A stretch of 64,000 nucleotides of DNA from positions 620,001 to 684,000 of the forward strand of contig NZ_BAABIA010000002.1 in the NCBI RefSeq assembly GCF_039542385.1, given 5' to 3'. The translations under genes were made by a program, and so were the position numbers. The DNA is from Prosthecobacter algae. GTDB taxonomy: Bacteria; Verrucomicrobiota; Verrucomicrobiia; Verrucomicrobiales; Verrucomicrobiaceae. The notes beneath the pieces are model-generated. The model saw nothing but the letters and a program-made list of their open reading frames with translations, did not search any database and was not told where the DNA came from. Within the stretch, counting starts at the first letter, position 1. Each line of letters starts with the position of its first letter. Positions 1 through 8,617 of this stretch are shown here, one piece after another.

Positions 1-81
1 CACTTCATGATGCTGGCGCGCCCAGTAAAGGGCGACGGTCGAATCAAGACCGCCGCTGAGAAGGATGATGGCTTTTGACAT
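1..81 (-). CDS. queC: 7-cyano-7-deazaguanine synthase, N-terminal part (cut by window edge)
   Basis: Only the first 27 codons are present; the gene runs off the left end of the window. The start codon is ATG at 81, and the peptide begins MSKAIILLSGGLDSTVALYW. The SGGLDST segment is the PP-loop that binds ATP in the adenine nucleotide alpha-hydrolase fold. In QueC it activates 7-carboxy-7-deazaguanine for conversion to the nitrile preQ0 in queuosine synthesis. Other PP-loop enzymes share this motif, but queF lies only 12 nt upstream on the same strand, which makes QueC the clear choice. No strong ribosome binding site is visible, so translation may be coupled to queF. Confidence 0.85.
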   Translation of the reverse strand, partial: MSKAIILLSGGLDSTVALYWARQHHEV

Positions 82-93
82 ACGGGGATAAGA

Positions 94-552
94 TCAGTGA
101 GCCGTGCTCAGAGAGGCGGCAGGCCATTCAAGAGGCACATCACGGGTGGGGTGCCGGGCCTCGCAAGTGAGCTGGATGCCACCACGCGGAACAAATCGGC
201 CACGGACGATGGCCTGCTTCGGCGCACAGGCCGCGACAAGATCATCCAGAATACGATTGACGATGGCTTCGTTGAACGAGGCATGATTGCGGTAACTGGC
301 CAGGTAGAATTTCAGCGACTTGGTCTCCACACAGCGCTCATCTGGGATGTAGAGAATCTCCACATGGGCGGCATCCGGCTGGCCAGTGACGGGGCACAGG
401 GAGCCGAAGTCAGGAGCGCTAAGATGGATGGTGTAGTTACGGCCCGGCGTGCGATTGGGGAAAGTCTCCAGCGACGCCTCATCTGGGGAGGCAGGCAGGC
501 GGTGCTCGGAGCGGCCCAGCAGGGTGATATCGGCAGTGAGGGAATCGGACAT
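94..552 (-). CDS. queF: NADPH-dependent 7-cyano-7-deazaguanine reductase, unimodular QueF
   Basis: QueF reduces the nitrile of preQ0 to the aminomethyl group of preQ1 with two NADPH, the last step before insertion into tRNA. The 152-residue length fits the short, single-module cytoplasmic class. Recognisable are the catalytic cysteine in SLCPVTGQPD, which forms the thioimide with the nitrile, and the family signature ETKSLKFYLASYRNH. I chose the ATG at 552; a TTG three codons upstream would also extend the frame but is less likely. The gene lies 26 nt after the helicase gene and 12 nt before queC on the same strand, so the three may be cotranscribed. No other queuosine genes are in the window. 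Confidence 0.92.
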   Translation of the reverse strand: MSDSLTADITLLGRSEHRLPASPDEASLETFPNRTPGRNYTIHLSAPDFGSLCPVTGQPDAAHVEILYIPDERCVETKSLKFYLASYRNHASFNEAIVNRILDDLVAACAPKQAIVRGRFVPRGGIQLTCEARHPTRDVPLEWPAASLSTAH

Positions 553-578
553 GATGAGCAATGTGCCGGAGCCGGGGC

Positions 579-3185
579 TTATGGCAAGTGGGCATCGCCA
601 GCCCCGCCGACCTTCTTTTCATACTCCCGCCACAGGCGCTCGATGGCCTCCTCAGGGTTTTCCAGCATGAGGCCCTCCTTGATCTTGCTGGCGAAAATAC
701 CGAAGGAAAAAGGACTAACCACAGGCACCTCCACGAGCTGCCACTCCAGGGTAGGAGCATGCTGGAGGAACTCCATGGCCCGAGGCAGGTCCAGGAAAGT
801 GTGCGTGGCCTCCCGGTAGGACTGGACGAGCAATGGGTGGTCGGGCTCGTGCTCCGACAACACGCGAAAGAGGATCTCCGAACTCCAGCGCAACTGCTTG
901 ATCTTGCGGTCCTGACCTGGGCGGTTGCGTGGCACCATGAGGCCCGTCTGAGCCACCCCGCGAAAGTTCCATTTCACCAGTTCGCTGTGTTGCAGAGAGG
1001 CCTTCATATCCGCCTCCGCATCCCCGTTTTCAAAAATGACTTTCCACTCTTCCAGTCCCAGGCTTTGAAAGGAACGCAGGGTGAGCAAAAAGCCGTAATC
1101 ATCAATGGTCACCATGGCATTGCCGCCCACGGCTTCTTTGACCCGATAGGCGATGATGCGGCTGAGGGCATCATTGGCACTGCGGCCGATGAGCGTGTGA
1201 AAAAAGAACTGCACCAGGTCGGTCTCACTGCCTTCCCGATCATCCACAAAACGCTCAATGAGCAGCGTGTGCTCCGTGGGGATGCGGGAAACGCGGAGCT
1301 GGTTTTGGCAATGAAGCACGATGGCCAGGGCGTTGCTGTTCGAGATTTCAAACCGCTCGACCAGCCATTCGCAGACTTCTTCGTGGCTGTCCGTTCCCAC
1401 CCGTGCAGCTAGCTCGGTTCTTAACCGCGCCACTTCATGGGCGAGGCCCGAGGTCAGCGGCATCTTGTTTGCATTCCAGGAGGGGACGGTGGGCAGGCGG
1501 CCCATGGCATCCTCCACCTTGGCTTCGCCCACACCGCTTTCCAGCAGACGCACCATGCGACCCGCGAGGACAAAGATGTCGCCATTTTTGAGCCTCTTGA
1601 GAAAACTTTCCTCGATCTGGCCCAGCCGCCTTTTCCCCAGATACACAGTGACCATGCCCTCCGTGTGGATGACACCGATGTTGGCCAGATACTCGCGCTC
1701 CACCTTTTTGTTAGGCACCGCCAGGCAATCATCCACCCAGATGATCTTGCCAAAGTTTTCGCGATACTGCTTTTCCAAGGAACGGCCGCCGCCTTCCAGG
1801 TAGTTCAAGACACTGTCCAGCTCTTCCTCGGTGAGGTCACGGTAGGGAAACGCAGCGCGCAAAGTAGCAAGGGCCGCCTCACGGGTATAGCCCCCCTCCA
1901 TGGCCATGCCCACCAGGTGCTGGGCCAGGACATCCAGCGGCTTTTCCAGCACGCGCACGGCATCCAGTTGCACGGCGCGCGTCATCTCTGCACAGACGAT
2001 GCACTCCATGAGATCGTTCACATTCGTGGCGACGAGGATGCCGTGGCTGGCCATGTGGATGTTATGCCCGCTGCGACCGATGCGCTGGAGCGCACGGCTG
2101 ATGCCTTTGGGCGTGGAGATCATGATGACGCAGTCCACACTACCGATATCAATGCCCATCTCCAAACTGGTGCTGCAAACGACCGCCCGCAGATCGCCGT
2201 TTTTCAATCGGTCCTCCACCTCCAGGCGCACATCCCGGTCCAGTGAGGCATGGTGGGCCTCAATCTTCGGAGCCAGATCCGGCAAAGCATTTTTCAGGCG
2301 GATGGAGATGCTTTCCGTGATGCTACGGGCGTTGCAGAAAACGATGACGCTTCGGTTTCTTTCCACGATCTGCGCGATGTCCTGCATGACCCTCTGCGCG
2401 GTGTAGCCCGAGGGCGGATAGGGATTCCGCCGAACGGGTGACAGCACCTCCACTCTTCGGCGACGTTCCATGCGCGCCTCGACGATCTGGCATTCACGCC
2501 CCGTGCCGACGAGCAACTCCGCCAGCAGGGGCAAAGGCGCTGCAGTCGCCGAGAGACCGATGCGGATGAGCGGGCACGAAAGACGATGCTGGAGACGCTC
2601 CAAACTGAGCATGAGGTGGGCACCACGTTTGTTTTCTGCCAGTGAATGCAGCTCATCCACGATGACAAAGCGCACACTTTGCAGGGCCTCGGCCCAGCCT
2701 GCCTGGGGCAAAAGAATGGCGAGGCTTTCCGGGGTGGTCAGCAGGATGTGCGGCGGCTTGCGTTTCAGCTTCGCACGTTCTGTGGCGGTGGTATCACCCG
2801 TGCGCTGGCCGATGCGGATATCCTCCGCCATTCCCATCCCCTCCAGCGGGGCCATGAGGTTCTTTTGAATGTCATAAGTCAGCGCCCGTAGAGGGGACAC
2901 ATAGATGGCATGAATGCCACTACCCAAGGTTCCCGCCTCATGAGCACGGACCAAATGATCCAGGATACCCAAAAAACCCGCCAATGTTTTACCACTTCCC
3001 GTCGGTGACGAAAGCAAAACAGAGTGTCCCGCCTGTATGTGCGGCAGCGTCAGCTCCTGGGCCTGGGTGAGCTGGCCAAAGGAACCCGCCACCCATTTTT
3101 GCACACGAGGATGCAACGCGGAGAGGACGGAGACGGTCTCTGTCAGCGTTGGCTGCTTTTTTGATTTGTTTATCTTACCCGGCAC
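579..3185 (-). CDS. Lhr-type superfamily 2 DEAD/DEAH helicase (Lhr core)
   Basis: An 868-residue superfamily 2 helicase. The N-terminal RecA-like domain has the Walker A motif SSPTGSGKTLAGF near residue 60 and the Walker B/DExH motif VIVDELHSL near 175. The second RecA domain contains CSTSLEMGIDIGSVD and the motif VI region QRIGRSGHN. About 450 residues follow, as in the Lhr core (winged helix and beta-barrel regions). Enterobacterial Lhr is far longer (about 1500 residues), so this is the short Lhr-Core form, a 3'-5' helicase tied to nucleic-acid repair. The start is GTG at 3185; later starts would cut into the protein. The upstream lipoprotein gene is divergent and only 17 nt away, so both promoters must lie partly in coding sequence. 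Confidence 0.88.
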   Translation of the reverse strand: MPGKINKSKKQPTLTETVSVLSALHPRVQKWVAGSFGQLTQAQELTLPHIQAGHSVLLSSPTGSGKTLAGFLGILDHLVRAHEAGTLGSGIHAIYVSPLRALTYDIQKNLMAPLEGMGMAEDIRIGQRTGDTTATERAKLKRKPPHILLTTPESLAILLPQAGWAEALQSVRFVIVDELHSLAENKRGAHLMLSLERLQHRLSCPLIRIGLSATAAPLPLLAELLVGTGRECQIVEARMERRRRVEVLSPVRRNPYPPSGYTAQRVMQDIAQIVERNRSVIVFCNARSITESISIRLKNALPDLAPKIEAHHASLDRDVRLEVEDRLKNGDLRAVVCSTSLEMGIDIGSVDCVIMISTPKGISRALQRIGRSGHNIHMASHGILVATNVNDLMECIVCAEMTRAVQLDAVRVLEKPLDVLAQHLVGMAMEGGYTREAALATLRAAFPYRDLTEEELDSVLNYLEGGGRSLEKQYRENFGKIIWVDDCLAVPNKKVEREYLANIGVIHTEGMVTVYLGKRRLGQIEESFLKRLKNGDIFVLAGRMVRLLESGVGEAKVEDAMGRLPTVPSWNANKMPLTSGLAHEVARLRTELAARVGTDSHEEVCEWLVERFEISNSNALAIVLHCQNQLRVSRIPTEHTLLIERFVDDREGSETDLVQFFFHTLIGRSANDALSRIIAYRVKEAVGGNAMVTIDDYGFLLTLRSFQSLGLEEWKVIFENGDAEADMKASLQHSELVKWNFRGVAQTGLMVPRNRPGQDRKIKQLRWSSEILFRVLSEHEPDHPLLVQSYREATHTFLDLPRAMEFLQHAPTLEWQLVEVPVVSPFSFGIFASKIKEGLMLENPEEAIERLWREYEKKVGGAGDAHLP

Positions 3186-3202
3186 CTGCCTATCATACGC
3201 CT

Positions 3203-4030
3203 GTGAGACTTGTTACCCGACTTCTTCGTTTGATCTTCCTGCTTTTACTGACGCCCGTTTTGTTGCTGCTCGGCTGCCAATCGAAGATGATCTACTATCC
3301 GCGGGGTTACGATGAAGGGTATCGGCAGTTGCTGACCAGCCATCGCGGAGTCGCTTTGCCGTATGAAACGGGCCAGGGCCGCCAGGTGGCGAATTACATC
3401 CCTGCCCGGAACGGGGATCCATCTCCCAAAAAAATCTGGGTTTGCTTTGGCGGCAATGGCACGGTCGCTTTTGATTGGCTCTACTACCACGATGCCTGGG
3501 ATCCGGAGTTTGCCTACCTGCTGGTGGACTATCCTGGCTATGGTGACTGCAAAGGCACGCCCAGTCCCCAACGCATCCGCGAAAGCTCCAAGGCCGCTGT
3601 TCAGGCCCTCACCTCACATCTCCGGCTGAGCCCTGAAGAAATGCAGCCCCGCCTGCACGTCCTGGCCCATTCCATCGGCTGCGCGGCAGGTCTGATGGCG
3701 GCAGACGACCTCCACATTCAAAAATTGCTCCTCATCTCCCCCTTCACCACGCTGACCGAGATGGGCAAACGCGTCATCGGCTGGCCCCTCTGCTACGTGA
3801 ACATGCACCGCTTTGACAATCGAAGGCACCTCGCCCACGTGGTGAACCGAGGGGCCAAAGTCGTCATCTTCCATGGCACAGCGGACAACGTGATCCCTGT
3901 CGAGATGAGCCGTGAACTCGCGGGAGCGCATCCCGGCAAAGTCACCCTGCATGAAAAGGAAGGCTGGGATCACAATGAGATCATCCAGGGGCTGTCCAGG
4001 GAGATCGGCAGCACCATGAAGAACTTGTAA
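3203..4030 (+). CDS. Lipoprotein with alpha/beta-hydrolase fold
   Basis: A 275-residue predicted lipoprotein. The signal peptide has a long leucine-rich core and ends in the lipobox LLLLGCQ, with the acylated cysteine near residue 25. The mature part has an alpha/beta-hydrolase pattern: WVCFGGNGTVAFDWLYYH (oxyanion strand region), LLVDYPGYGDCKG, a nucleophile elbow LAHSIGCA (Ser in AHSIG), FHGTADNVIP near the expected acid, and a late histidine in GWDHNEII. Substrate cannot be told; the family includes esterases and peptidases. I chose GTG at 3203 because it puts the signal peptide at the N-terminus; a TTG at 3149 is in frame but would add 18 residues and overlap the divergent helicase gene. 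Confidence 0.8.
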   Translation: MRLVTRLLRLIFLLLLTPVLLLLGCQSKMIYYPRGYDEGYRQLLTSHRGVALPYETGQGRQVANYIPARNGDPSPKKIWVCFGGNGTVAFDWLYYHDAWDPEFAYLLVDYPGYGDCKGTPSPQRIRESSKAAVQALTSHLRLSPEEMQPRLHVLAHSIGCAAGLMAADDLHIQKLLLISPFTTLTEMGKRVIGWPLCYVNMHRFDNRRHLAHVVNRGAKVVIFHGTADNVIPVEMSRELAGAHPGKVTLHEKEGWDHNEIIQGLSREIGSTMKNL

Positions 4031-4134
4031 GGTTCCCAGGCTTCGGCCTTCAGGCAGGCCAAGCAGAAAATACTGGCACCCCAATCAGGCGAATGGCTTT
4101 CCCCGGCCATGCGTCCATGCTTGATTCCTAACCG

Positions 4135-6630
4135 ATGCCCGACACCCCGCCAGATTCATTCTCCTTTCCCCGCCTCACGGTGGGTGGGAAATGGCTGCGC
4201 GAAGGTGCAGAAAAATGGCGGATGCGTGGTGTGAGTTACGGCCCCTTCCGGCCCAACTCACGCGGAGAACCTTTCCCCGAAGACACACCCTTGAGAGCGG
4301 ATCTAACGCACATCGCTCAACTGGGATTCAATACCGTGCGGCTGTATGAACTGCCGTCCCCAGCGGTGATCCAGGCCGCGACAGCCTTGGGCCTGCGGTT
4401 GTTGGTGGGCATCCCCTGGACAGACCATGTGGATTTCCTCCGCAGCAAGGCGCAGCAAGAAGAAATCCGGCAGACTGTGGTCGGGGCAGTCTCACGCCTG
4501 AAGGACGAACCCTGCGTAGCAGGTTTCGTGATCGGCAATGAAATCGAGAAAACGCTGGTGCGCTGGATGGGGCCGAGCCGGGTGCGTGATTTCCTGGATG
4601 ACTTGATTGAAACGGCGCGTGCTGTGGCTCCGCATCAGCTCTTCAGCTATGCCAACTATCCCAGCACGGAATACCTAATCCCCGCCCAGGCTGATTTCTT
4701 GGCGGTGAATCTCTACCTGGAGAAGCCCGAGGCCCTGGCCGCCTATCTGCAACGCCTACAAAATCTGGCGGGGGACAAACCTCTGGTCATCACCGAATTC
4801 GGCCTGGATGTGGCGGCCCATGGCGAGGAAGCACAGGCGCAGACTTGGGCCTGGTTTCAGGCCATCTGCCAGCAGGCTGCTGTAGCAGGCACGGTCTGGT
4901 TCAGCTACACCGACGAATGGTTCCGTGGCGGCGAAGCCATCACGCAGTGGCGCTTTGGTTTGGTGGATTCTGTTAGGCAGGAAAGACCCGTCTGCGACCG
5001 TTTAAAGGTGGAGGCTCCAGCACACTCGCTGCATCCCCAGCCACGCATTTCGGTGATCGTCTGCACTTACAATGGCATCGCCACGCTGAGAGGTTGCCTG
5101 GAGTCCCTGGCAAGGCTGCGATATCCAGATTTTGAAGTGCTTGTGATTGATGACGGCTCCACGAAGGACATCGCCGGCATTGCCCAAGATTTCCCTGAGA
5201 TCCGTTATGTGCGGCAGGAGCATGCAGGTCTCAGCGTGGCGCGCAATCTGGGGGCCTCTTTAGCCACGGGAGAGATCCTGGCCTACACGGATGATGACTG
5301 CTTTGTGGATGAGGACTGGTTAACACACCTTTCGTTAGGCTTTGAAAATCCGCAATGGACGGCTGCGGGAGGACCGAACATCCCTCCCCCGCCGCGAAAC
5401 CGCACCGAGGCCGTTGTCGCCGCTGCCCCTGGAGCACCCGCGCATGTGCTGCTGACCGACATCGAGGCAGAGCACCTGCCTGGCTGCAATCTCGCCATTC
5501 GCAAAAGCGCCCTGGAGGCCATCGGCGGATTTCGGCCACAATACCGCGTGGCGGGAGATGATGTGGATGTGTGCTGGCGGCTGCGCGAGGCTGGGGGCAA
5601 ATTGCACTTCATCCCGGGAGCGATGGTGTGGCATCACCGCCGCTACACCGTGAGCGCCTATCTCCGCCAGCAGCGCGGTTATGGGCGGGCGGAGGCCCTG
5701 CTGATGAAGGACCACCCGGAGCGGTTCGGGCCGCTGGGCGGAGCCCGCTGGTTCGGTGGCATCTATGGAGATCGCGCCACCGCCCTTCATCTGGGTGAAG
5801 GCAGCATCTTTCACGGCCCCATGGGGGAAGGGCTCTTTCAGGGCATCTATCGGCAAGGGCCACGTGGCTGGTTAGACTTGATGGGCGGGATGCTCTGGGT
5901 GGCTCTGGTCTTGCTCGCCCTTTTACTGCGAGCCCCCCTCTCCGCAGCCGTCATCTTCAGCCTATCCCTGGTACTGGCAGCCTACCGGCTGAGGAATCAG
6001 ACCCGCGCACCGTTTTCCCTAAATCTGGTTGAGTCATGCCTTTTGTTAGGCCTGTGCTGGCTGCAACCGGTGCTGCGGGAATGGGAACGCCTGCGGGGCA
6101 TGGCCCGCCTGAAGGCCTGGCCAGCAGGACGAAAGTCGACGCACCAGCGCCCCACACCGGCGAGGCCACGAAAAACAGGGTTTCGCACCGGAGAATGGAG
6201 CTTCTGGGGTGAAACCGGCCAGGCACGCACGGCCTTTCTGGAGAAGCTGCAGGCTCTTTTGACCGAGCAAAAATACAGCCAGCGCACCGATGATGGCTGG
6301 CGGCTTTTTGATATCGAGCTGGATCCGCAAAGGTGCGTTTCCTGCGCCGTAGTGTCTGTGGTGGAGTATCACTCCAGGCAGCGGGAACTGCTGAAGGTGC
6401 GTTCACTGATTCGCATTCGTTATTCAGTCCTGGCCCTCTACGCGGGCGTCATTTTACTATTGATCGCGGGCCACTGGGCAGCATGGCCCTGGTATGCCTT
6501 AGCACGGAATGGCCTGATGATGGCCTGTCTTTATACGATGTGGCTCGTTTATGACTTTAAAGCGCGGTTTAAAAAACTCGTCTTGCAGGCGGCTGAGCAA
6601 GCAGGCCTCAAAGAACTGCCTGAGGCCTGA
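4135..6630 (+). CDS. Fusion of glycoside hydrolase-like TIM barrel and family 2 glycosyltransferase
   Basis: An 831-residue protein with two carbohydrate-active modules. Residues about 20-290 resemble a retaining glycosidase or transglycosidase barrel: RGVSYGPF, GFNTVRLYELP, a probable acid/base Glu136 in IGNEIE and a probable nucleophile Glu221 in VITEFGLD. Residues about 303-560 are a GT2 domain starting ISVIVCTYNG, with IDDGST and the metal-binding TDDDC at 385-389. Hydrophobic segments at about 580-620 and 755-810 suggest membrane anchoring, with a soluble stretch between them. It probably makes and remodels an exported polysaccharide, but neither sugar nor linkage can be read. The arrangement resembles GH17-GT2 beta-glucan proteins in layout only; the barrel's own family was not established. 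Confidence 0.75.
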   Translation: MPDTPPDSFSFPRLTVGGKWLREGAEKWRMRGVSYGPFRPNSRGEPFPEDTPLRADLTHIAQLGFNTVRLYELPSPAVIQAATALGLRLLVGIPWTDHVDFLRSKAQQEEIRQTVVGAVSRLKDEPCVAGFVIGNEIEKTLVRWMGPSRVRDFLDDLIETARAVAPHQLFSYANYPSTEYLIPAQADFLAVNLYLEKPEALAAYLQRLQNLAGDKPLVITEFGLDVAAHGEEAQAQTWAWFQAICQQAAVAGTVWFSYTDEWFRGGEAITQWRFGLVDSVRQERPVCDRLKVEAPAHSLHPQPRISVIVCTYNGIATLRGCLESLARLRYPDFEVLVIDDGSTKDIAGIAQDFPEIRYVRQEHAGLSVARNLGASLATGEILAYTDDDCFVDEDWLTHLSLGFENPQWTAAGGPNIPPPPRNRTEAVVAAAPGAPAHVLLTDIEAEHLPGCNLAIRKSALEAIGGFRPQYRVAGDDVDVCWRLREAGGKLHFIPGAMVWHHRRYTVSAYLRQQRGYGRAEALLMKDHPERFGPLGGARWFGGIYGDRATALHLGEGSIFHGPMGEGLFQGIYRQGPRGWLDLMGGMLWVALVLLALLLRAPLSAAVIFSLSLVLAAYRLRNQTRAPFSLNLVESCLLLGLCWLQPVLREWERLRGMARLKAWPAGRKSTHQRPTPARPRKTGFRTGEWSFWGETGQARTAFLEKLQALLTEQKYSQRTDDGWRLFDIELDPQRCVSCAVVSVVEYHSRQRELLKVRSLIRIRYSVLALYAGVILLLIAGHWAAWPWYALARNGLMMACLYTMWLVYDFKARFKKLVLQAAEQAGLKELPEA

Positions 6631-6713
6631 GTAAGTGCCTGGCATGAAAGGAATGGATGAGGCGAGGAATTGTGCTCGGCAGAGCTGCCATCATTCGTTA
6701 ACCTGAAAATATC

Positions 6714-8288
6714 ATGAACCGTCTTGCCTCACTCACTGAGCTTTCTTCCCGGTCGGAACCTTTTGATGTCGTCATCGTGGGCGGAGGTGCCTCGGGCCTC
6801 GGAGCGGCCGTGGATGCCGCGGTGCGTGGCCACTCCGTATTGTTGGTGGAGCAGTCCGACTTTGCTAAAGGCACCTCCAGCCGCAGCACCAAACTGGTGC
6901 ACGGCGGGGTGCGCTACCTGAAACAGGGCAATGTCTCCCTGGTACTGGAGGCCCTGCGCGAGCGCGGCCTGATGTGCCGGAATGCGCCACACCTCGTGCA
7001 CAGCCTGCCCTTTGTGATCCCCAACTACCACTGGTGGGAAGGGCCTTTTTACGGCATCGGCATGAAGGTGTATGATGGACTGGCGGGCAAGCTGGGGCTG
7101 GAACCTTCCCGCTACCTGAATCGTGAGGATGTCATCGAGTTGCTGCCTAACATTGAGCAGCAGGACCTCACGGGTGGCATCATTTATCATGACGGCCAGT
7201 TTGATGACTCGCGACTGGCGATCAATCTAGCCCAGACGGCGGCTGAACAGGGTGCCGTGGTGCTGAACTACGTGCGCTGTGCAGGCCTGATCAAAGAAGG
7301 CCCTCATGTGGCAGGTGTGAAGCTGCGTGATGAGGAAACCGGGGAAGAAGCTGAAGTGCGAGCCAAGGTGGTGATCAATGCCACCGGCGTCTTTGCCGAT
7401 GAAGTTCGCCGCATGGATGACCCGCAGGCGAAGACCATGCTGAGCCCCAGCCAGGGCATTCACTTTGTGCTGCCACGCGAGTTTCTGCCGGGCGATACCG
7501 CTATCATGATCCCGAAGACGGATGACGGGCGTGTGCTTTTCGCGGTGCCATGGCATGGTCGTGTGGTGGTGGGCACCACCGACACCCCTGTCGAGAATGC
7601 CTCCCTGGAACCGCGGGCGCTGGAGGCGGAGATCGAGTTCATCTTCACCCAGATCACCCGCTACCTCACCCGTGATCCCACACGGGCAGATGTGCTGAGT
7701 GTGTATGCTGGCCTGCGCCCGCTGATCAAATCGGACGCCAGTTCCACGGCCGCGCTCTCACGGGACCACCTCATCTCCATCTCCGATTCCGGGCTCATCA
7801 CCCTCGCTGGTGGCAAGTGGACCACGTATCGTAAGATGGCCGAGGATGTGATTGATCACGCGGAGATGATCGGTGCGCTGGACCATCGCTACTGCGCCAC
7901 GCATGAATTGAAAATCCATGGGGCCGACGTCACCGAGGCGGAAACCAGCCACCTGCACTACTACGGCAGTGATGCACCCGGCATCCGTGCCTTGATTCTG
8001 AATGATCCCACCCTGGGGGAAGTCATCCATCCAAAACTGGAGTTCCTCAAAGCCGAGGTCATCTGGCATGTGCGGCATGAGATGGCGCGCACGGTGGAAG
8101 ATGTACTGTCACGCCGTACCCGCGCCCTGCTGCTGGATGCCCGGTCCAGCCTGGAGGCCGCCCCGGTTGTCGCGAGCCTGATGGCCAAGGAACTGGGCCG
8201 CGATGCAAGCTGGGAACAGGCCCAGGTCAGCAACTATGAGACGCTGGCGAAAGGCTACCTGCTGCCCATCTCCGGGGGTGGGCGGTGA
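6714..8288 (+). CDS. glpD: FAD-dependent glycerol-3-phosphate dehydrogenase
   Basis: A 524-residue flavoprotein that oxidises sn-glycerol 3-phosphate to dihydroxyacetone phosphate and passes electrons to the quinone pool at the inner membrane. The N-terminal dinucleotide-binding motif VVIVGGGASGLGAAVDAA is followed by the GlpD signatures GTSSRSTKLVHGGVRYL and later SVYAGLRPLIK and LAGGKWTTYRKMAEDV. The C-terminal DAO-C helical domain is present (residues about 390-510), so the protein is full length. No glycerol kinase or facilitator lies nearby, so it may serve phospholipid glycerol recycling. The start ATG at 6714 has no clear Shine-Dalgarno sequence. Confidence 0.93.
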   Translation: MNRLASLTELSSRSEPFDVVIVGGGASGLGAAVDAAVRGHSVLLVEQSDFAKGTSSRSTKLVHGGVRYLKQGNVSLVLEALRERGLMCRNAPHLVHSLPFVIPNYHWWEGPFYGIGMKVYDGLAGKLGLEPSRYLNREDVIELLPNIEQQDLTGGIIYHDGQFDDSRLAINLAQTAAEQGAVVLNYVRCAGLIKEGPHVAGVKLRDEETGEEAEVRAKVVINATGVFADEVRRMDDPQAKTMLSPSQGIHFVLPREFLPGDTAIMIPKTDDGRVLFAVPWHGRVVVGTTDTPVENASLEPRALEAEIEFIFTQITRYLTRDPTRADVLSVYAGLRPLIKSDASSTAALSRDHLISISDSGLITLAGGKWTTYRKMAEDVIDHAEMIGALDHRYCATHELKIHGADVTEAETSHLHYYGSDAPGIRALILNDPTLGEVIHPKLEFLKAEVIWHVRHEMARTVEDVLSRRTRALLLDARSSLEAAPVVASLMAKELGRDASWEQAQVSNYETLAKGYLLPISGGGR

Positions 8289-8379
8289 AACGCCGTGGCC
8301 CGGAAGCGGCAAGGATGCCAAAGGTCCCGCTGCTTTTGGCTAGCGCGTGCGAGGGAACAGGGTTACAGATGAGGTCTCT

Positions 8380-8568
8380 ATGACAGAATCCGAATTCAAA
8401 GCCCGCGTCACCCGTCTGTGTCAGCTGCTGGGCTGTGGCAAGGATTTGGCGACCGACTACGTGGAAGCAATGGGCGATTCCCCCGTGGTCGAACATGGCA
8501 AGGTCATCGTTCGGGACCCGCAGGGCCACATCATCGCCCGCGTTTCTGCCTCCATCCTGGAGGGCTGA
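8380..8568 (+). CDS. Small conserved-looking protein of unknown function
   Basis: A 62-residue soluble protein. The ATG at 8380 has a good Shine-Dalgarno match (GAGG) five bases upstream, which favours it over an upstream in-frame start at 8347. The peptide starts MTESEFKARVTRLCQLLGCG and ends with a short beta-like stretch (GKVIVRDPQGHIIARVSASI). No membrane segment, signal peptide or known motif is visible. It sits between glpD and a glycosyltransferase gene on the same strand. I do not recognise the family. Confidence 0.6.
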   Translation: MTESEFKARVTRLCQLLGCGKDLATDYVEAMGDSPVVEHGKVIVRDPQGHIIARVSASILEG

Positions 8569-8617
8569 CCAGGACAAACGCTTGCGAAACGGCCAGACAC
8601 GGCAAGGCTTGCGCCCG

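Noticed and set aside
3149-3202. Upstream TTG start for the lipoprotein hydrolase
   Set aside because: It would place 18 residues before the signal peptide and overlap the divergent helicase start; the GTG at 3203 gives a normal lipoprotein signal.
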